Shown here piece after piece: positions 1 to 6,331 of a stretch of 6,331 bases of DNA. Below the pieces are notes generated by a model. The model was not told the origin of the DNA and did not search any database. It was given only the letters and a program-made list of their open reading frames with translations. The position numbers and the translations under genes are program-made. Each line of letters starts with the position of its first letter. Position 1 is the stretch's first letter. This DNA comes from an uncultured Microbacterium sp. (lineage in GTDB: Bacteria; Actinomycetota; Actinomycetes; Actinomycetales; Microbacteriaceae). Location: NCBI GenBank assembly GCA_947647645.1, contig CANSLE010000150.1, positions 1 to 6,331 of the forward strand, read 5' to 3'.

Positions 1-1701
1 GAGCAGCGCCCGTTCGGCGGCGCCGAGGCCGACCGCACGGCATCCGCTCCCTTCGTGATCACGCCCGATCGCCTCGGCGACCCGCCCGCCCGTGGCGGGC
101 GTACGCGCGGCTGGGGCCTCATGGCGCAGCTGTACTCCGTCCGCTCCCGGGCATCGTGGGGCCTCGGGGACTTCGCCGACCTCGCCGACCTCGCGGCGAT
201 CGCGGGCGAGCGCGGCGCCGACTTCCTGCTCATCAACCCCGTGCACGCGGCCGAGGTGACCAGCCCGATCGAGCCGTCGCCGTACCGCCCCGCGACCCGT
301 CGGTTCCTGGCACCGCTGTACGTGCGTCCCGAGGACATCCGCGAGGTCGCCTCCCTGACACCCACCGAGCGGGCCGTCGTCGAGGCCGCTCGCGGCCCCG
401 TCGCGGCGATGAACGGGGATGCCGGTCGCATCGACCGCGACGCCGTCTGGGCCGCCAAGCGGGTCGCCCTGGACGCGATCTTCACGGTGCCGCTCTCGCC
501 CTCGCGCCGCGCCGAGCTCAGCGCTTTCGCCGCGCGCGAGGGGCAGCCGCTGCAGGACTTCGCCCTCTGGTGCGCGCTCGAGGAGCACTACCTCGGTCGC
601 GAGCGACCCGTCGAGGTCGACGACATCCGTTCCCCGCTGGTCGCTGCGCTGCGCACGCGCCTGGCCGACCGTGTCGCGTTCCACGTGTGGCTGCAGTGGA
701 TCGCCGACCAGCAGGTGGCCGACGCGCAGGCCGCCGCGAAGGCGGCGGGCATGGCGATCGGCATCATGCACGACCTCGCCGTGGGCGTGCACCCGCAGGG
801 GTCGGACGCGTGGTCGCTGCGGGAGATGTACGCGACCGGCATGGCGGTCGGCGCGCCGCCGGACATGTACAACCAGCAGGGCCAGACGTGGAACCAGCCG
901 CCCTGGCTGCCGCGCGCGCTCGCCGAGGCGGGCTATGCGCCGCTGCGCGACATGATCCGCACGCTTTTGCGGCATGCCGGCGCCCTGCGGATCGATCACG
1001 TGATCGGGCTCTTCCGGCTCTGGTGGATTCCCTCCGCGCTGGGCCCCGCGGCCGGCACCTACGTGCGCTACGACCACGAGGCGATGATCGGCGTGCTGCT
1101 GCTCGAGGCCCACCGCGCCGGCGCCGTGCTCATCGGCGAGGACCTCGGCAATGTCGAGCCGTGGATGCGCGACTACCTGTCGTCGCGGGGTGTGCTCGGT
1201 ACGTCGGTGCTGTGGTTCGAGCGCGAGGGCGACGGCTTCCGGCCGCCGGAGCAGTACCGGCGGGCGCTGCTGGCCACCGTCAACACGCACGATCTGCCCC
1301 CGACCGCGGGATATCTGGCCGACGAGCACGTCGCCCTCCGCGCGCGCCTCGGTCTGCTCACCCGCCCCGTCGAGGACGAGCTCGCCGAGGCGGATGCCGA
1401 GCGTGCGACCATGCTGGCGCTGCTGCGCGACCGCGGGCTGCTGGGCGCCGACCCGTCGGAGGCGGAGGTGATCGAGGCACTGAACGCGCTGATCACGGCA
1501 TCCCCCTCCCAGCTGCTCGGGGTGGCGCTGGTGGATGTCGTCGGGGAGCGCCGCGCGCAGAACCAGCCCGGAACCGACCGCGAGTACCCGAACTGGCAGA
1601 TCCCGCTCGCGGGACCGGACGGGCGTGCCGTGCTGCTGGACGACCTGGGCGACCACGGACGCTTCCTCGCTCTCACCCGCGCGGTGGATTCCCGGCTCTG
1701 A
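1..1701 (+). CDS. malQ: 4-alpha-glucanotransferase (amylomaltase, GH77), 5' end cut by the window
   Basis: Cytoplasmic enzyme that transfers alpha-1,4-glucan segments between maltodextrins, used in maltose/glycogen metabolism. The frame is open from base 1 and ends with TGA at 1699-1701, leaving 566 visible residues. Actinobacterial MalQ proteins are usually about 700 residues, so the N-terminal extension lies outside the window. A GTG at 55 is in frame but is not a credible start, because the conserved lead-in to the barrel precedes it. Visible GH77 landmarks are the WGLMAQLYSVRS entry to the barrel, the SPIEPSPYRP segment near visible residue 90, and the GAPPDMYNQQGQTWNQPPW loop near 285-301. 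The nucleophile Asp is in RIDHVIGLFR (D332), the acid/base Glu in IGEDLG (E380), and the third carboxylate in NTHDLPP (D431). The C-terminal NQPGT..EYPNWQIPL block is also present. All three catalytic acids are there, so the gene looks functional. Its tail overlaps the opposing transporter gene. Confidence 0.95.
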   Translation, partial: EQRPFGGAEADRTASAPFVITPDRLGDPPARGGRTRGWGLMAQLYSVRSRASWGLGDFADLADLAAIAGERGADFLLINPVHAAEVTSPIEPSPYRPATRRFLAPLYVRPEDIREVASLTPTERAVVEAARGPVAAMNGDAGRIDRDAVWAAKRVALDAIFTVPLSPSRRAELSAFAAREGQPLQDFALWCALEEHYLGRERPVEVDDIRSPLVAALRTRLADRVAFHVWLQWIADQQVADAQAAAKAAGMAIGIMHDLAVGVHPQGSDAWSLREMYATGMAVGAPPDMYNQQGQTWNQPPWLPRALAEAGYAPLRDMIRTLLRHAGALRIDHVIGLFRLWWIPSALGPAAGTYVRYDHEAMIGVLLLEAHRAGAVLIGEDLGNVEPWMRDYLSSRGVLGTSVLWFEREGDGFRPPEQYRRALLATVNTHDLPPTAGYLADEHVALRARLGLLTRPVEDELAEADAERATMLALLRDRGLLGADPSEAEVIEALNALITASPSQLLGVALVDVVGERRAQNQPGTDREYPNWQIPLAGPDGRAVLLDDLGDHGRFLALTRAVDSRL

Positions 1702-2626
1702 GCTCCACGGAGGTGGGGCTGGCGGGTTCCGCGGAGGCGGGTGAGGCAGGTCCGGCGGGTTCGAGCGCGGCCGTCCGTGGTCGCGTCAGCGTGCCGGCGA
1801 GCACCCCCACCACGACGAGCGCGAGGCCGATCAGCTGCGCCGGGCCGAACGGCTCATGCGCGAGCCAGACGCCGAGCAGCACGCCGGTGACGGGGTTGAG
1901 CAGTCCGATCACCCCGACGACCGCACCGGGAAGGCGGGCGAGCCCCGTGAACCACGCCGCGTAGGCGATCGCCGTCGCCACCAGGATGACGTACGCGAAC
2001 CCGAGCAGCGCCGGTGCGTCCAGGGCGGGCGGCGCCCCCTCGACCGCGATCGCGAGCGGCGCGACGACCAGGGAGCCGGCGATGAGCTGCCACGCCGTCA
2101 TCGTCAGCGGCGGGATGTCGGCGCCCCAGCGGCGCGTGAGGACGAATCCCAGCGACGAGGAGAGCATGGCGAGCACGGATGCCGCGATGCCCCACCCGTC
2201 GGCCTCGCCGCCCCCGGGCTGCAGCATGACGACGACGCCGAGGATGCCGAGGACCGCCCCGGCGGCCGCGCGCAGGGCGGGGCGCTGTCCGAGCACGATC
2301 CAGCTCAGCACCAGCAGCGCGGCGGCGGAAGTCGACATGATCGTGGCGGCGAGGCTCGTCGCGAGGCGTTGGGCCGCGACGTAGACGAGGACGTTCAACC
2401 CGCCGACCGTGAGCGCGCCCAGCACGACCGACCGCCACCACCACGCCCCGCGCGGCAGTCGCCGGGTGACCAGCAGCACCAGCACCCCGGCCGGCAGGCA
2501 CCGGATCACGGCGCCCCACAACGCCGCGTCGGGCGGCAGCAGGTGACGCGTCACGAAGTAGGTGCTCCCCCAGGCGACGGGGGCGATCGCCGTCAGGAGA
2601 ACCCATCGCGCCGTTTTATCTTCCAC
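1673..2626 (-). CDS. EamA/DMT-superfamily membrane transporter (10 predicted helices)
   Basis: Inner-membrane drug/metabolite-type exporter; substrate unknown. The protein has 317 residues, in the usual 280-320 range. Two EamA repeats are visible, roughly residues 8-137 and 147-281, each of about five hydrophobic helices. The first opens with the family-typical VAWGSTYFVTRHLLPP; the second ends with LLNPVTGVLLGVWLAHEPFG and a last helix near 262-280. After residue 282 comes a soluble Pro/Ala/Glu/Ser-rich tail of about 35 residues with repeated EPA-P units, which is longer than normal. The start is the GTG at 2626-2624 (complement): helix 1 begins about eight residues later and no other in-frame start lies nearby upstream. 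There is no good Shine-Dalgarno sequence, but a TATATT box ends 7 nt before the GTG, suggesting a leaderless transcript. The gene is divergent from a MarR regulator, with the start codon inside the operator palindrome, so repression by that regulator is likely. Its 3' end overlaps malQ by 29 bp. Confidence 0.92.
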   Translation of the reverse strand: MEDKTARWVLLTAIAPVAWGSTYFVTRHLLPPDAALWGAVIRCLPAGVLVLLVTRRLPRGAWWWRSVVLGALTVGGLNVLVYVAAQRLATSLAATIMSTSAAALLVLSWIVLGQRPALRAAAGAVLGILGVVVMLQPGGGEADGWGIAASVLAMLSSSLGFVLTRRWGADIPPLTMTAWQLIAGSLVVAPLAIAVEGAPPALDAPALLGFAYVILVATAIAYAAWFTGLARLPGAVVGVIGLLNPVTGVLLGVWLAHEPFGPAQLIGLALVVVGVLAGTLTRPRTAALEPAGPASPASAEPASPTSVELRAGNPPRG

Positions 2627-2657
2627 GGAAGAGAATATAGCTTCCGTGGAAGGTAAA
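2615..2657. promoter_or_regulatory. Probable MarR operator between eamA and marR1: 17-bp inverted repeat made of two TTCC-N2-GGAA palindromes
   Basis: The arm TTTATCTTCCACGGAAG (2615-2631) is repeated in inverted form at 2641-2657 with one mismatch in 17 and a 9-nt AT-rich spacer. Each arm itself contains a ten-base palindrome, TTCCACGGAA at 2621-2630 and TTCCGTGGAA at 2642-2651. Their centres are 21 bp apart, about two helical turns, so two dimers could bind on the same DNA face. Both flanking start codons (GTG at 2626 reverse, GTG at 2646 forward) lie in the arms. MarR proteins commonly bind such palindromes over divergent promoters. Assigning it to the adjacent regulator is inference from position. 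Confidence 0.8.
2634..2639 (-). promoter_or_regulatory. Candidate -10 box (TATATT) for a leaderless eamA transcript
   Basis: On the minus strand TATATT matches the TATAAT consensus at five of six bases and ends 7 nt before the GTG start of the transporter gene, the spacing expected if transcription starts at the start codon. A partial -35 (TCGACT, four of six matches to TTGACA) lies 17 bp upstream at 2657-2662 on the same strand. A weaker forward candidate, GAATAT at 2633-2638, ends 7 nt before the GTG at 2646 and would serve marR1. The two boxes overlap, so the two promoters may exclude each other. Confidence 0.4.
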
Positions 2658-3158
2658 GTCGACGGCGTGCACGATCACGTCGACCTCGTCCAGGAGCAGT
2701 GGCGCCGCGAACGCCCCGATCTCGATCCGTCGCCGCAGGGCGTGATCGGCCGCCTCCATCGCCTGGCCGCGGCGCTGACGGCGGAGCTGACCGCCGTCTA
2801 CGCGCAGTTCGGGCTGAGCGAGGCGGAGTTCGACCTCCTGGCATCCCTTCGCCGTGCCGGTGCGCCGTACGAGCTGCCGGCGGGCGAGCTGGCCGATCAC
2901 ACGATGGTCACCACGGGCGGGCTCACCAAGCGCGTCGACCGTCTGATCGAACGCGGCCTCGTCGTCCGGGCGGATGCCGAGGACGATCGCCGTCGCCGCC
3001 TCGTGCGGCTCACGCCCGCGGGCGTGGACCTCATCGACCGGGCCTTCACGGCGCACCTCGCCAACGAGCACCGCCTGGTCGCGCTCCTGCCCGCGGGTGA
3101 CGCGGACGCCCTGCGCGACGCCGCTCGCCGCTGGCTCGCCGCCCTCGCCCACGACTGA
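2646..3158 (+). CDS. MarR-family winged-helix transcriptional regulator (marR1), divergent from the EamA transporter
   Basis: Dimeric DNA-binding regulator, usually a repressor released by a small ligand; the ligand is unknown. With the GTG at 2646 it has 170 residues. Motifs in order: an N-terminal dimerisation segment with EQWRRERPDLDPSP (17-30), helices around 33-73, and a helix-turn-helix with ELADHTMVTTGGLTKRVDRL at about 81-100 as recognition region. A charged wing, DAEDDRRRRLVRLTPAG, follows at 110-126, and C-terminal dimerisation helices run to 170. The start is uncertain: GTG 2646 mirrors the eamA start in the operator palindrome and would suit a leaderless mRNA, while GTG 2667 (163 residues) has a GGAAGG upstream but at a long 13-nt spacing. 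The in-frame ATG at 2562 lies inside eamA and would add unrelated sequence. Likely targets are the transporter and itself. The gene ends 212 bp before the dehydrogenase, and control of that gene by it is not evident. Confidence 0.9.
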   Translation: MEGKVDGVHDHVDLVQEQWRRERPDLDPSPQGVIGRLHRLAAALTAELTAVYAQFGLSEAEFDLLASLRRAGAPYELPAGELADHTMVTTGGLTKRVDRLIERGLVVRADAEDDRRRRLVRLTPAGVDLIDRAFTAHLANEHRLVALLPAGDADALRDAARRWLAALAHD

Positions 3159-3172
3159 CCCCCGGCATCCGC

Positions 3173-3190
3173 CGCGAGAAACCACTCGCG
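3173..3190. terminator. Weak hairpin after marR1, possible terminator
   Basis: CGCGAG (3173-3178) pairs with CTCGCG (3185-3190) around a 6-nt loop, starting 14 nt after the marR1 stop codon. There is no T-tract; a run of five A follows at 3196-3200. Intrinsic terminators without a U-tract are reported in high-GC Actinobacteria, but a 6-bp stem is short, so this is only a candidate. Confidence 0.3.
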
Positions 3191-3205
3191 CCGCGAAAAA
3201 CACCC

Positions 3206-3244
3206 CACGCAGCGGTGTCTCGGCACGCAACGTGTGTCTCACGG
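3206..3244. repeat. Imperfect tandem direct repeat, CACGCA...GTGTCTC...GG, two copies
   Basis: CACGCAGCGGTGTCTCGG at 3206-3223 is followed at once by CACGCAACGTGTGTCTCACGG at 3224-3244. The copies share CACGCA-CG and GTGTCTC, with small indels. The repeat lies in the gap before the dehydrogenase gene; the CACGCAACG part recurs at 3278-3286 within the palindromic region. It may be a weak binding-site array or remnant duplication. No function can be assigned. Confidence 0.45.
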
Positions 3245-3278
3245 GCGGAAGCGGGGGGCGGATGCCGCGGCACAACCC

Positions 3279-3312
3279 ACGCAACGCGATGCAACGTTGC
3301 GGTGCGTAACGT
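3279..3312. promoter_or_regulatory. Hyphenated 34-bp palindrome upstream of the aldehyde dehydrogenase gene, probable regulator binding site
   Basis: The sequence has dyad symmetry centred at 3295/3296. The core GCAACGTTGC (3291-3300) is a perfect palindrome. It is flanked at equal distance by ACGC (3284-3287) and GCGT (3304-3307), and further out by ACG (3279-3281) and CGT (3310-3312). In all, 12 of 17 base pairs of symmetry hold. The centre is 75 bp upstream of the dehydrogenase ATG, in a non-coding gap, as expected for an operator or activator site. A TAACGT at 3307-3312 fits the loose TANNNT -10 pattern, so the site may overlap the promoter. The CG-centred core resembles LacI-type operators, but the regulator is not identifiable here. 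Confidence 0.55.
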
Positions 3313-3359
3313 CAACGCATCCGAACGCGGCGAGGGATGCCGCGGACCATGCACTGTCG

Positions 3360-3366
3360 AAGGGGA
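3360..3366 (+). promoter_or_regulatory. Shine-Dalgarno sequence that fixes the aldehyde dehydrogenase start
   Basis: AAGGGGA stands 4 nt before the ATG at 3371. The frame is open further upstream to an ATG at 3215, but that one has no ribosome binding site and would translate through the operator-like palindrome. The 3371 start gives the family's normal length and N-terminus. Confidence 0.75.
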
Positions 3367-3370
3367 CATC

Positions 3371-4918
<1,548 letters not shown>

Positions 4919-4933
4919 GCCCCGTCGCCGAGG

Positions 4934-4979
4934 ACGACCCGGCGCACGGGACGCACGAGCGCCTCGGGCACCGGGTCGT
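4934..4979 (+). other. Nested hairpin in the gap between the dehydrogenase and DUF779 genes
   Basis: ACGACCCGG (4934-4942) is perfectly complementary to CCGGGTCGT (4971-4979), a 9-bp stem. Inside the 28-nt interval CGAG (4956-4959) pairs with CTCG (4963-4966) around CGC. There is no T-tract. The structure starts 15 nt after the dehydrogenase stop and ends just before the DUF779 ribosome binding site. It could be a partial terminator or RNA-processing/stability element that sets the ratio of the two products. This is inferred from base pairing alone. Confidence 0.45.
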
Positions 4980-5001
4980 GTCCGGCGGGAAAGGTCGAGC
5001 G

Positions 5002-5385
5002 ATGACCACCACTGTCAGTCGGGTCGCGGTCACGGATGCCGCGGCGGCGCTGCTGCGCCAGCTCACGGCGCAGCACGGCAAGCTCATGTTCCACCAGTCC
5101 GGGGGATGCTGCGACGGCAGCGCACCGATGTGCTATCCGGTCGGGATGTTCCTCACCGGGCCGTCGGATGTGAAGCTCGGCGACCTCGACGTGGGCTTGG
5201 ACGATCCGATCGAGGTTTTCATCTCGGAGGCGCAGTTCGCCTACTGGAAGTACACGCATCTGACGATCGACGTCGTCCCGGGGCGCGGCGCCGGCTTCAG
5301 TGTCGAGGGCCCGACCGGCATGCGTTTCCTGATCCGCTCCCGCATGCTCGACGAGGCCGAACTCGACCACTTCGGCTTGCGCTGA
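5002..5385 (+). CDS. DUF779-family protein, small Cys-motif partner of the aldehyde dehydrogenase
   Basis: The protein has 127 residues and no signal peptide or membrane segment, so it is probably cytoplasmic. It matches the DUF779 family, whose biochemical function is, as far as I know, undetermined and whose genes commonly lie beside AcoD/ExaC-type aldehyde dehydrogenases. The hallmark is the conserved stretch FHQSGGCCDGSAPMCYP at residues 30-46, with C36, C37 and C44 plus H31. Its arrangement suggests metal or thiol chemistry, but that is inference. The rest looks like a compact alpha/beta domain with acidic and aromatic residues (FISEAQFAYWKYTHLTIDVV). The ATG at 5002 has GGGAAAGG upstream with 7-nt spacing. 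It lies 83 nt after the dehydrogenase on the same strand with no obvious promoter between, so co-transcription is likely. Plausible roles are an accessory or maturation factor for the dehydrogenase, or an aldehyde-handling protein. Confidence 0.88.
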   Translation: MTTTVSRVAVTDAAAALLRQLTAQHGKLMFHQSGGCCDGSAPMCYPVGMFLTGPSDVKLGDLDVGLDDPIEVFISEAQFAYWKYTHLTIDVVPGRGAGFSVEGPTGMRFLIRSRMLDEAELDHFGLR

Positions 5386-5399
5386 CGGCGGCATCCCTC

Positions 5400-5424
5400 T
5401 CGGCGTCCCGGCCGCAGACGCCGA
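5400..5424. terminator. Hairpin between convergent DUF779 and VOC genes, candidate bidirectional terminator
   Basis: TCGGCGTC (5400-5407) pairs perfectly with GACGCCGA (5417-5424), an 8-bp GC-rich stem with a 9-nt loop. It lies in the 41-nt gap between the two convergent stop codons, where a shared terminator is expected. A U-tract is missing on both strands, so strength is unknown. Confidence 0.5.
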
Positions 5425-5426
5425 CG

Positions 5427-5795
5427 TCAGGCGCGATCGTGAAGCGTCACGCGGTAGCCGTCGGGGTCGGCGAAGGTGAACGTGCGGCCGAACGGGCCGT
5501 CGATCGGGGGTGCCACGATCTCGTGGCCCGCGGCGACGAGGGCATCGTGGATCTCCTGTACGTCGGTGGCGTGCAACCAGAGGGCGATGCCCGTCCCGGG
5601 GTGGGTCGCGGCATCCCGCACGGCGTCATCGACGATGTCGCGCACGGCGAACGCGATCGGCGCCGTTGCGAAGACGACGGCGTGCGGGGGCCCTGCCGGC
5701 GAGCGCACGAGGCCGAGGAGGTTCTCGTAGAACGCCTGGGATGCCGCGAGGTCGCGAACCTGCAGGGAGATGAAGTCGGGGCCGGTGACGGGCAT
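5427..5795 (-). CDS. Single-domain VOC-superfamily (glyoxalase/bleomycin-resistance fold) protein
   Basis: A small cytoplasmic protein of 122 residues, normal for a one-domain VOC protein that forms dimers. Two beta-alpha-beta-beta-beta modules are visible: FISLQVRDLAASQAFYENLLGL (in part residues 8-29) opens the first, and IALWLHATDVQEIHDALVAAG (residues 70-90) opens the second. The second ends with the typical FADPDGYRVTLHD (108-120). At the positions where glyoxalase I-like enzymes carry the metal ligands His and Glu, I read F8 and T117, so a classical metal site may be lacking; this alignment is by eye. Possible roles are ligand binding/sequestration or a variant enzyme; the substrate is unknown. 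The ATG at 5795 has AGAGAGGA upstream at 6-nt spacing. The gene is divergent from a MarR regulator, with two shared palindromes between, so inducible control is likely. It is convergent with DUF779. Confidence 0.88.
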   Translation of the reverse strand: MPVTGPDFISLQVRDLAASQAFYENLLGLVRSPAGPPHAVVFATAPIAFAVRDIVDDAVRDAATHPGTGIALWLHATDVQEIHDALVAAGHEIVAPPIDGPFGRTFTFADPDGYRVTLHDRA

Positions 5796-5810
5796 GGGGA
5801 GTCCTCTCTT

Positions 5811-5828
5811 GTGTCAGTTATCTGACAC
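5811..5828. promoter_or_regulatory. MarR-type operator, site 1 (GTGTCAG-N4-CTGACAC), between the VOC gene and marR2
   Basis: A perfect 7-bp inverted repeat with spacer TTAT. Its core TGTCAG-N4-CTGACA is identical in both arms to site 2. It begins 16 bp upstream of the VOC start codon (minus strand), so binding would block VOC transcription. The CTGACA half also matches TTGACA at five of six bases and could double as a -35 element for the forward gene. Assignment to the adjacent regulator is inferred. Confidence 0.8.
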
Positions 5829-5836
5829 GCAACTAT

Positions 5837-5854
5837 ATGTCAGAATACTGACAT
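5837..5854. promoter_or_regulatory. MarR-type operator, site 2 (ATGTCAG-N4-CTGACAT), overlapping the marR2 start codon
   Basis: A perfect 7-bp inverted repeat with spacer AATA. Its centre lies 26 bp from that of site 1. The last two bases are the first two of the marR2 ATG (5853), so the site covers the start of the regulator gene and would allow autorepression. No Shine-Dalgarno sequence is visible before that ATG, which fits a leaderless transcript. Confidence 0.8.
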
Positions 5855-6331
5855 GAGTCAACCGGGCGAGGGTGTGGATCTGCCGGTCTCGGTCGGGTAC
5901 CGGCTGAAGGAAGCCTCCAGCGCACTCCGCGCCGCGATGGAGGAGGTGCTGCGTCCGCTCGGCATGAACGTCACGCACTACGCGTGTCTCGAGCTGTTGG
6001 CTCAGCGTCCCGGACTGTCAAATTCGGATCTGGCGCGCGGCACCTTCGTGACCCGGCAGACGATGAACGTCCTCCTGCAGGCGCTCGAACGCGACGGGGC
6101 CGTGGAGCGCGCGGAGAAGCCGGTCGCCGGAAAAGTGCTGCCCGTCACCATCACGCCTCGTGGCCGCGCCGCTCTCGCCGAGGCCAGTGCCGCCGTGCGA
6201 GCGGTCGAGGAGCGGATGCTCATCGACCTCGGCGCCGCCGACCGCGCAGACGCGCTCCGCCTCCTCGACGCGATGATCCGCTCGCTCCGCACGGCCGCGT
6301 CCGCTCCGGCGTCCGCGGTCGAGGACGGAGG
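5853..6331 (+). CDS. MarR-family transcriptional regulator (marR2), 3' end cut by the window
   Basis: The frame opens at ATG 5853 and stays open to the last base, giving 159 complete codons; the stop lies beyond the window. Landmarks: an N-terminal dimerisation helix with GYRLKEASSALRAAMEEVLRPLGM (in part 15-38), THYACLELLAQRPGLSNSDLA at about 41-61, and the recognition helix FVTRQTMNVLLQALERDG at about 65-82. The wing is VERAEKPVAGKVLPVTITPRG at about 84-104, followed by C-terminal helices from 107. The body is essentially complete; the last visible residues are a low-complexity Ala/Ser tail, so few residues are probably missing. It is divergent from the VOC gene with twin palindromes between, so it likely represses VOC and itself. 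It is clearly different in sequence and operator type from marR1. The single Cys (C45) could allow redox sensing, but that is speculation. Confidence 0.9.
   Translation, partial: MSQPGEGVDLPVSVGYRLKEASSALRAAMEEVLRPLGMNVTHYACLELLAQRPGLSNSDLARGTFVTRQTMNVLLQALERDGAVERAEKPVAGKVLPVTITPRGRAALAEASAAVRAVEERMLIDLGAADRADALRLLDAMIRSLRTAASAPASAVEDG

Noticed and set aside
1703..1712. CTCCACGGAG, similar to the marR1 operator half TTCCACGGAA
   Set aside because: It has two differences, is a single copy, and sits inside the transporter's 3' coding end, far from any promoter. Chance is likely.
156..1964. A 602-codon open frame on the plus strand over malQ
   Set aside because: It is out of frame with malQ, is almost entirely Arg/Ala/Pro/Gly, and carries no domain. 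It is a by-product of high-GC DNA with few stop codons.
2562..2645. An upstream ATG that would lengthen marR1 by 28 residues
   Set aside because: It begins inside the opposing transporter gene and the operator, has no ribosome binding site, and adds sequence unlike MarR N-termini.
3206..3317. The repeated CACGCAACG words as a CRISPR-like array
   Set aside because: The units are short, of uneven length and irregular spacing, with no spacers of constant size and no cas genes. A regulatory region explains them better.
3215..3370. An upstream ATG that would lengthen the aldehyde dehydrogenase by 52 residues
   Set aside because: The extra peptide reads through the palindromic intergenic DNA and is Cys/Arg/Gly-rich. 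The ATG at 3371 has a strong Shine-Dalgarno sequence and gives the family's length.
6002..6292. A 96-codon open frame antisense to marR2
   Set aside because: It is Arg/Ser/Ala-rich shadow sequence. The forward frame encodes a clear MarR domain.

Overview
The window looks like chromosomal DNA of a high-GC actinobacterium, most likely family Microbacteriaceae and close to Microbacterium. This rests on GC content of about 70% judged by eye, strong G/C third positions, Actinobacteria-like protein types, and the word GGATGC/GCATCC, which I count 21 times by hand. The assignment is inferred from style; no marker gene is present. I see no insertion sequence, phage, CRISPR, tRNA or rRNA. Nearly all the DNA is coding.

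Layout, left to right. (1) Positions 1-1701, plus strand: the 3' part of malQ (4-alpha-glucanotransferase, GH77), cut by the left window edge. (2) 1673-2626, minus strand: an EamA/DMT-family ten-helix transporter whose 3' end overlaps malQ tail to tail by 29 bp. (3) 2646-3158, plus strand: a MarR-family regulator divergent from the transporter. The 19 bp between their start codons sit inside a large inverted repeat that is very probably the regulator's operator. (4) 3159-3370: an intergenic region with an elaborate hyphenated palindrome upstream of (5) 3371-4918, plus strand, an AcoD/ExaC-type NAD-dependent aldehyde dehydrogenase. It is followed, across an 83-nt gap with a nested hairpin, by (6) 5002-5385, plus strand, a small Cys-motif DUF779 protein that typically partners this dehydrogenase. 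(7) 5427-5795, minus strand: a single-domain VOC (glyoxalase-fold) protein, convergent with DUF779. (8) 5853 to the window end, plus strand: a second MarR-family regulator, 3' truncated, divergent from the VOC gene, with two near-identical palindromes TGTCAG-N4-CTGACA between them.

How the parts fit: there are two independent 'MarR regulator plus divergent target' cassettes (marR1/eamA and marR2/VOC), each with its own operator type. They flank an aldehyde-oxidation pair (ALDH + DUF779) that probably has its own transcription factor site. malQ belongs to maltodextrin/glycogen metabolism and is unrelated to the rest. The least understood parts are the DUF779 protein and the three operator-like regions. 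I do not see a clearly novel multi-gene system such as a defence island or secretion module.
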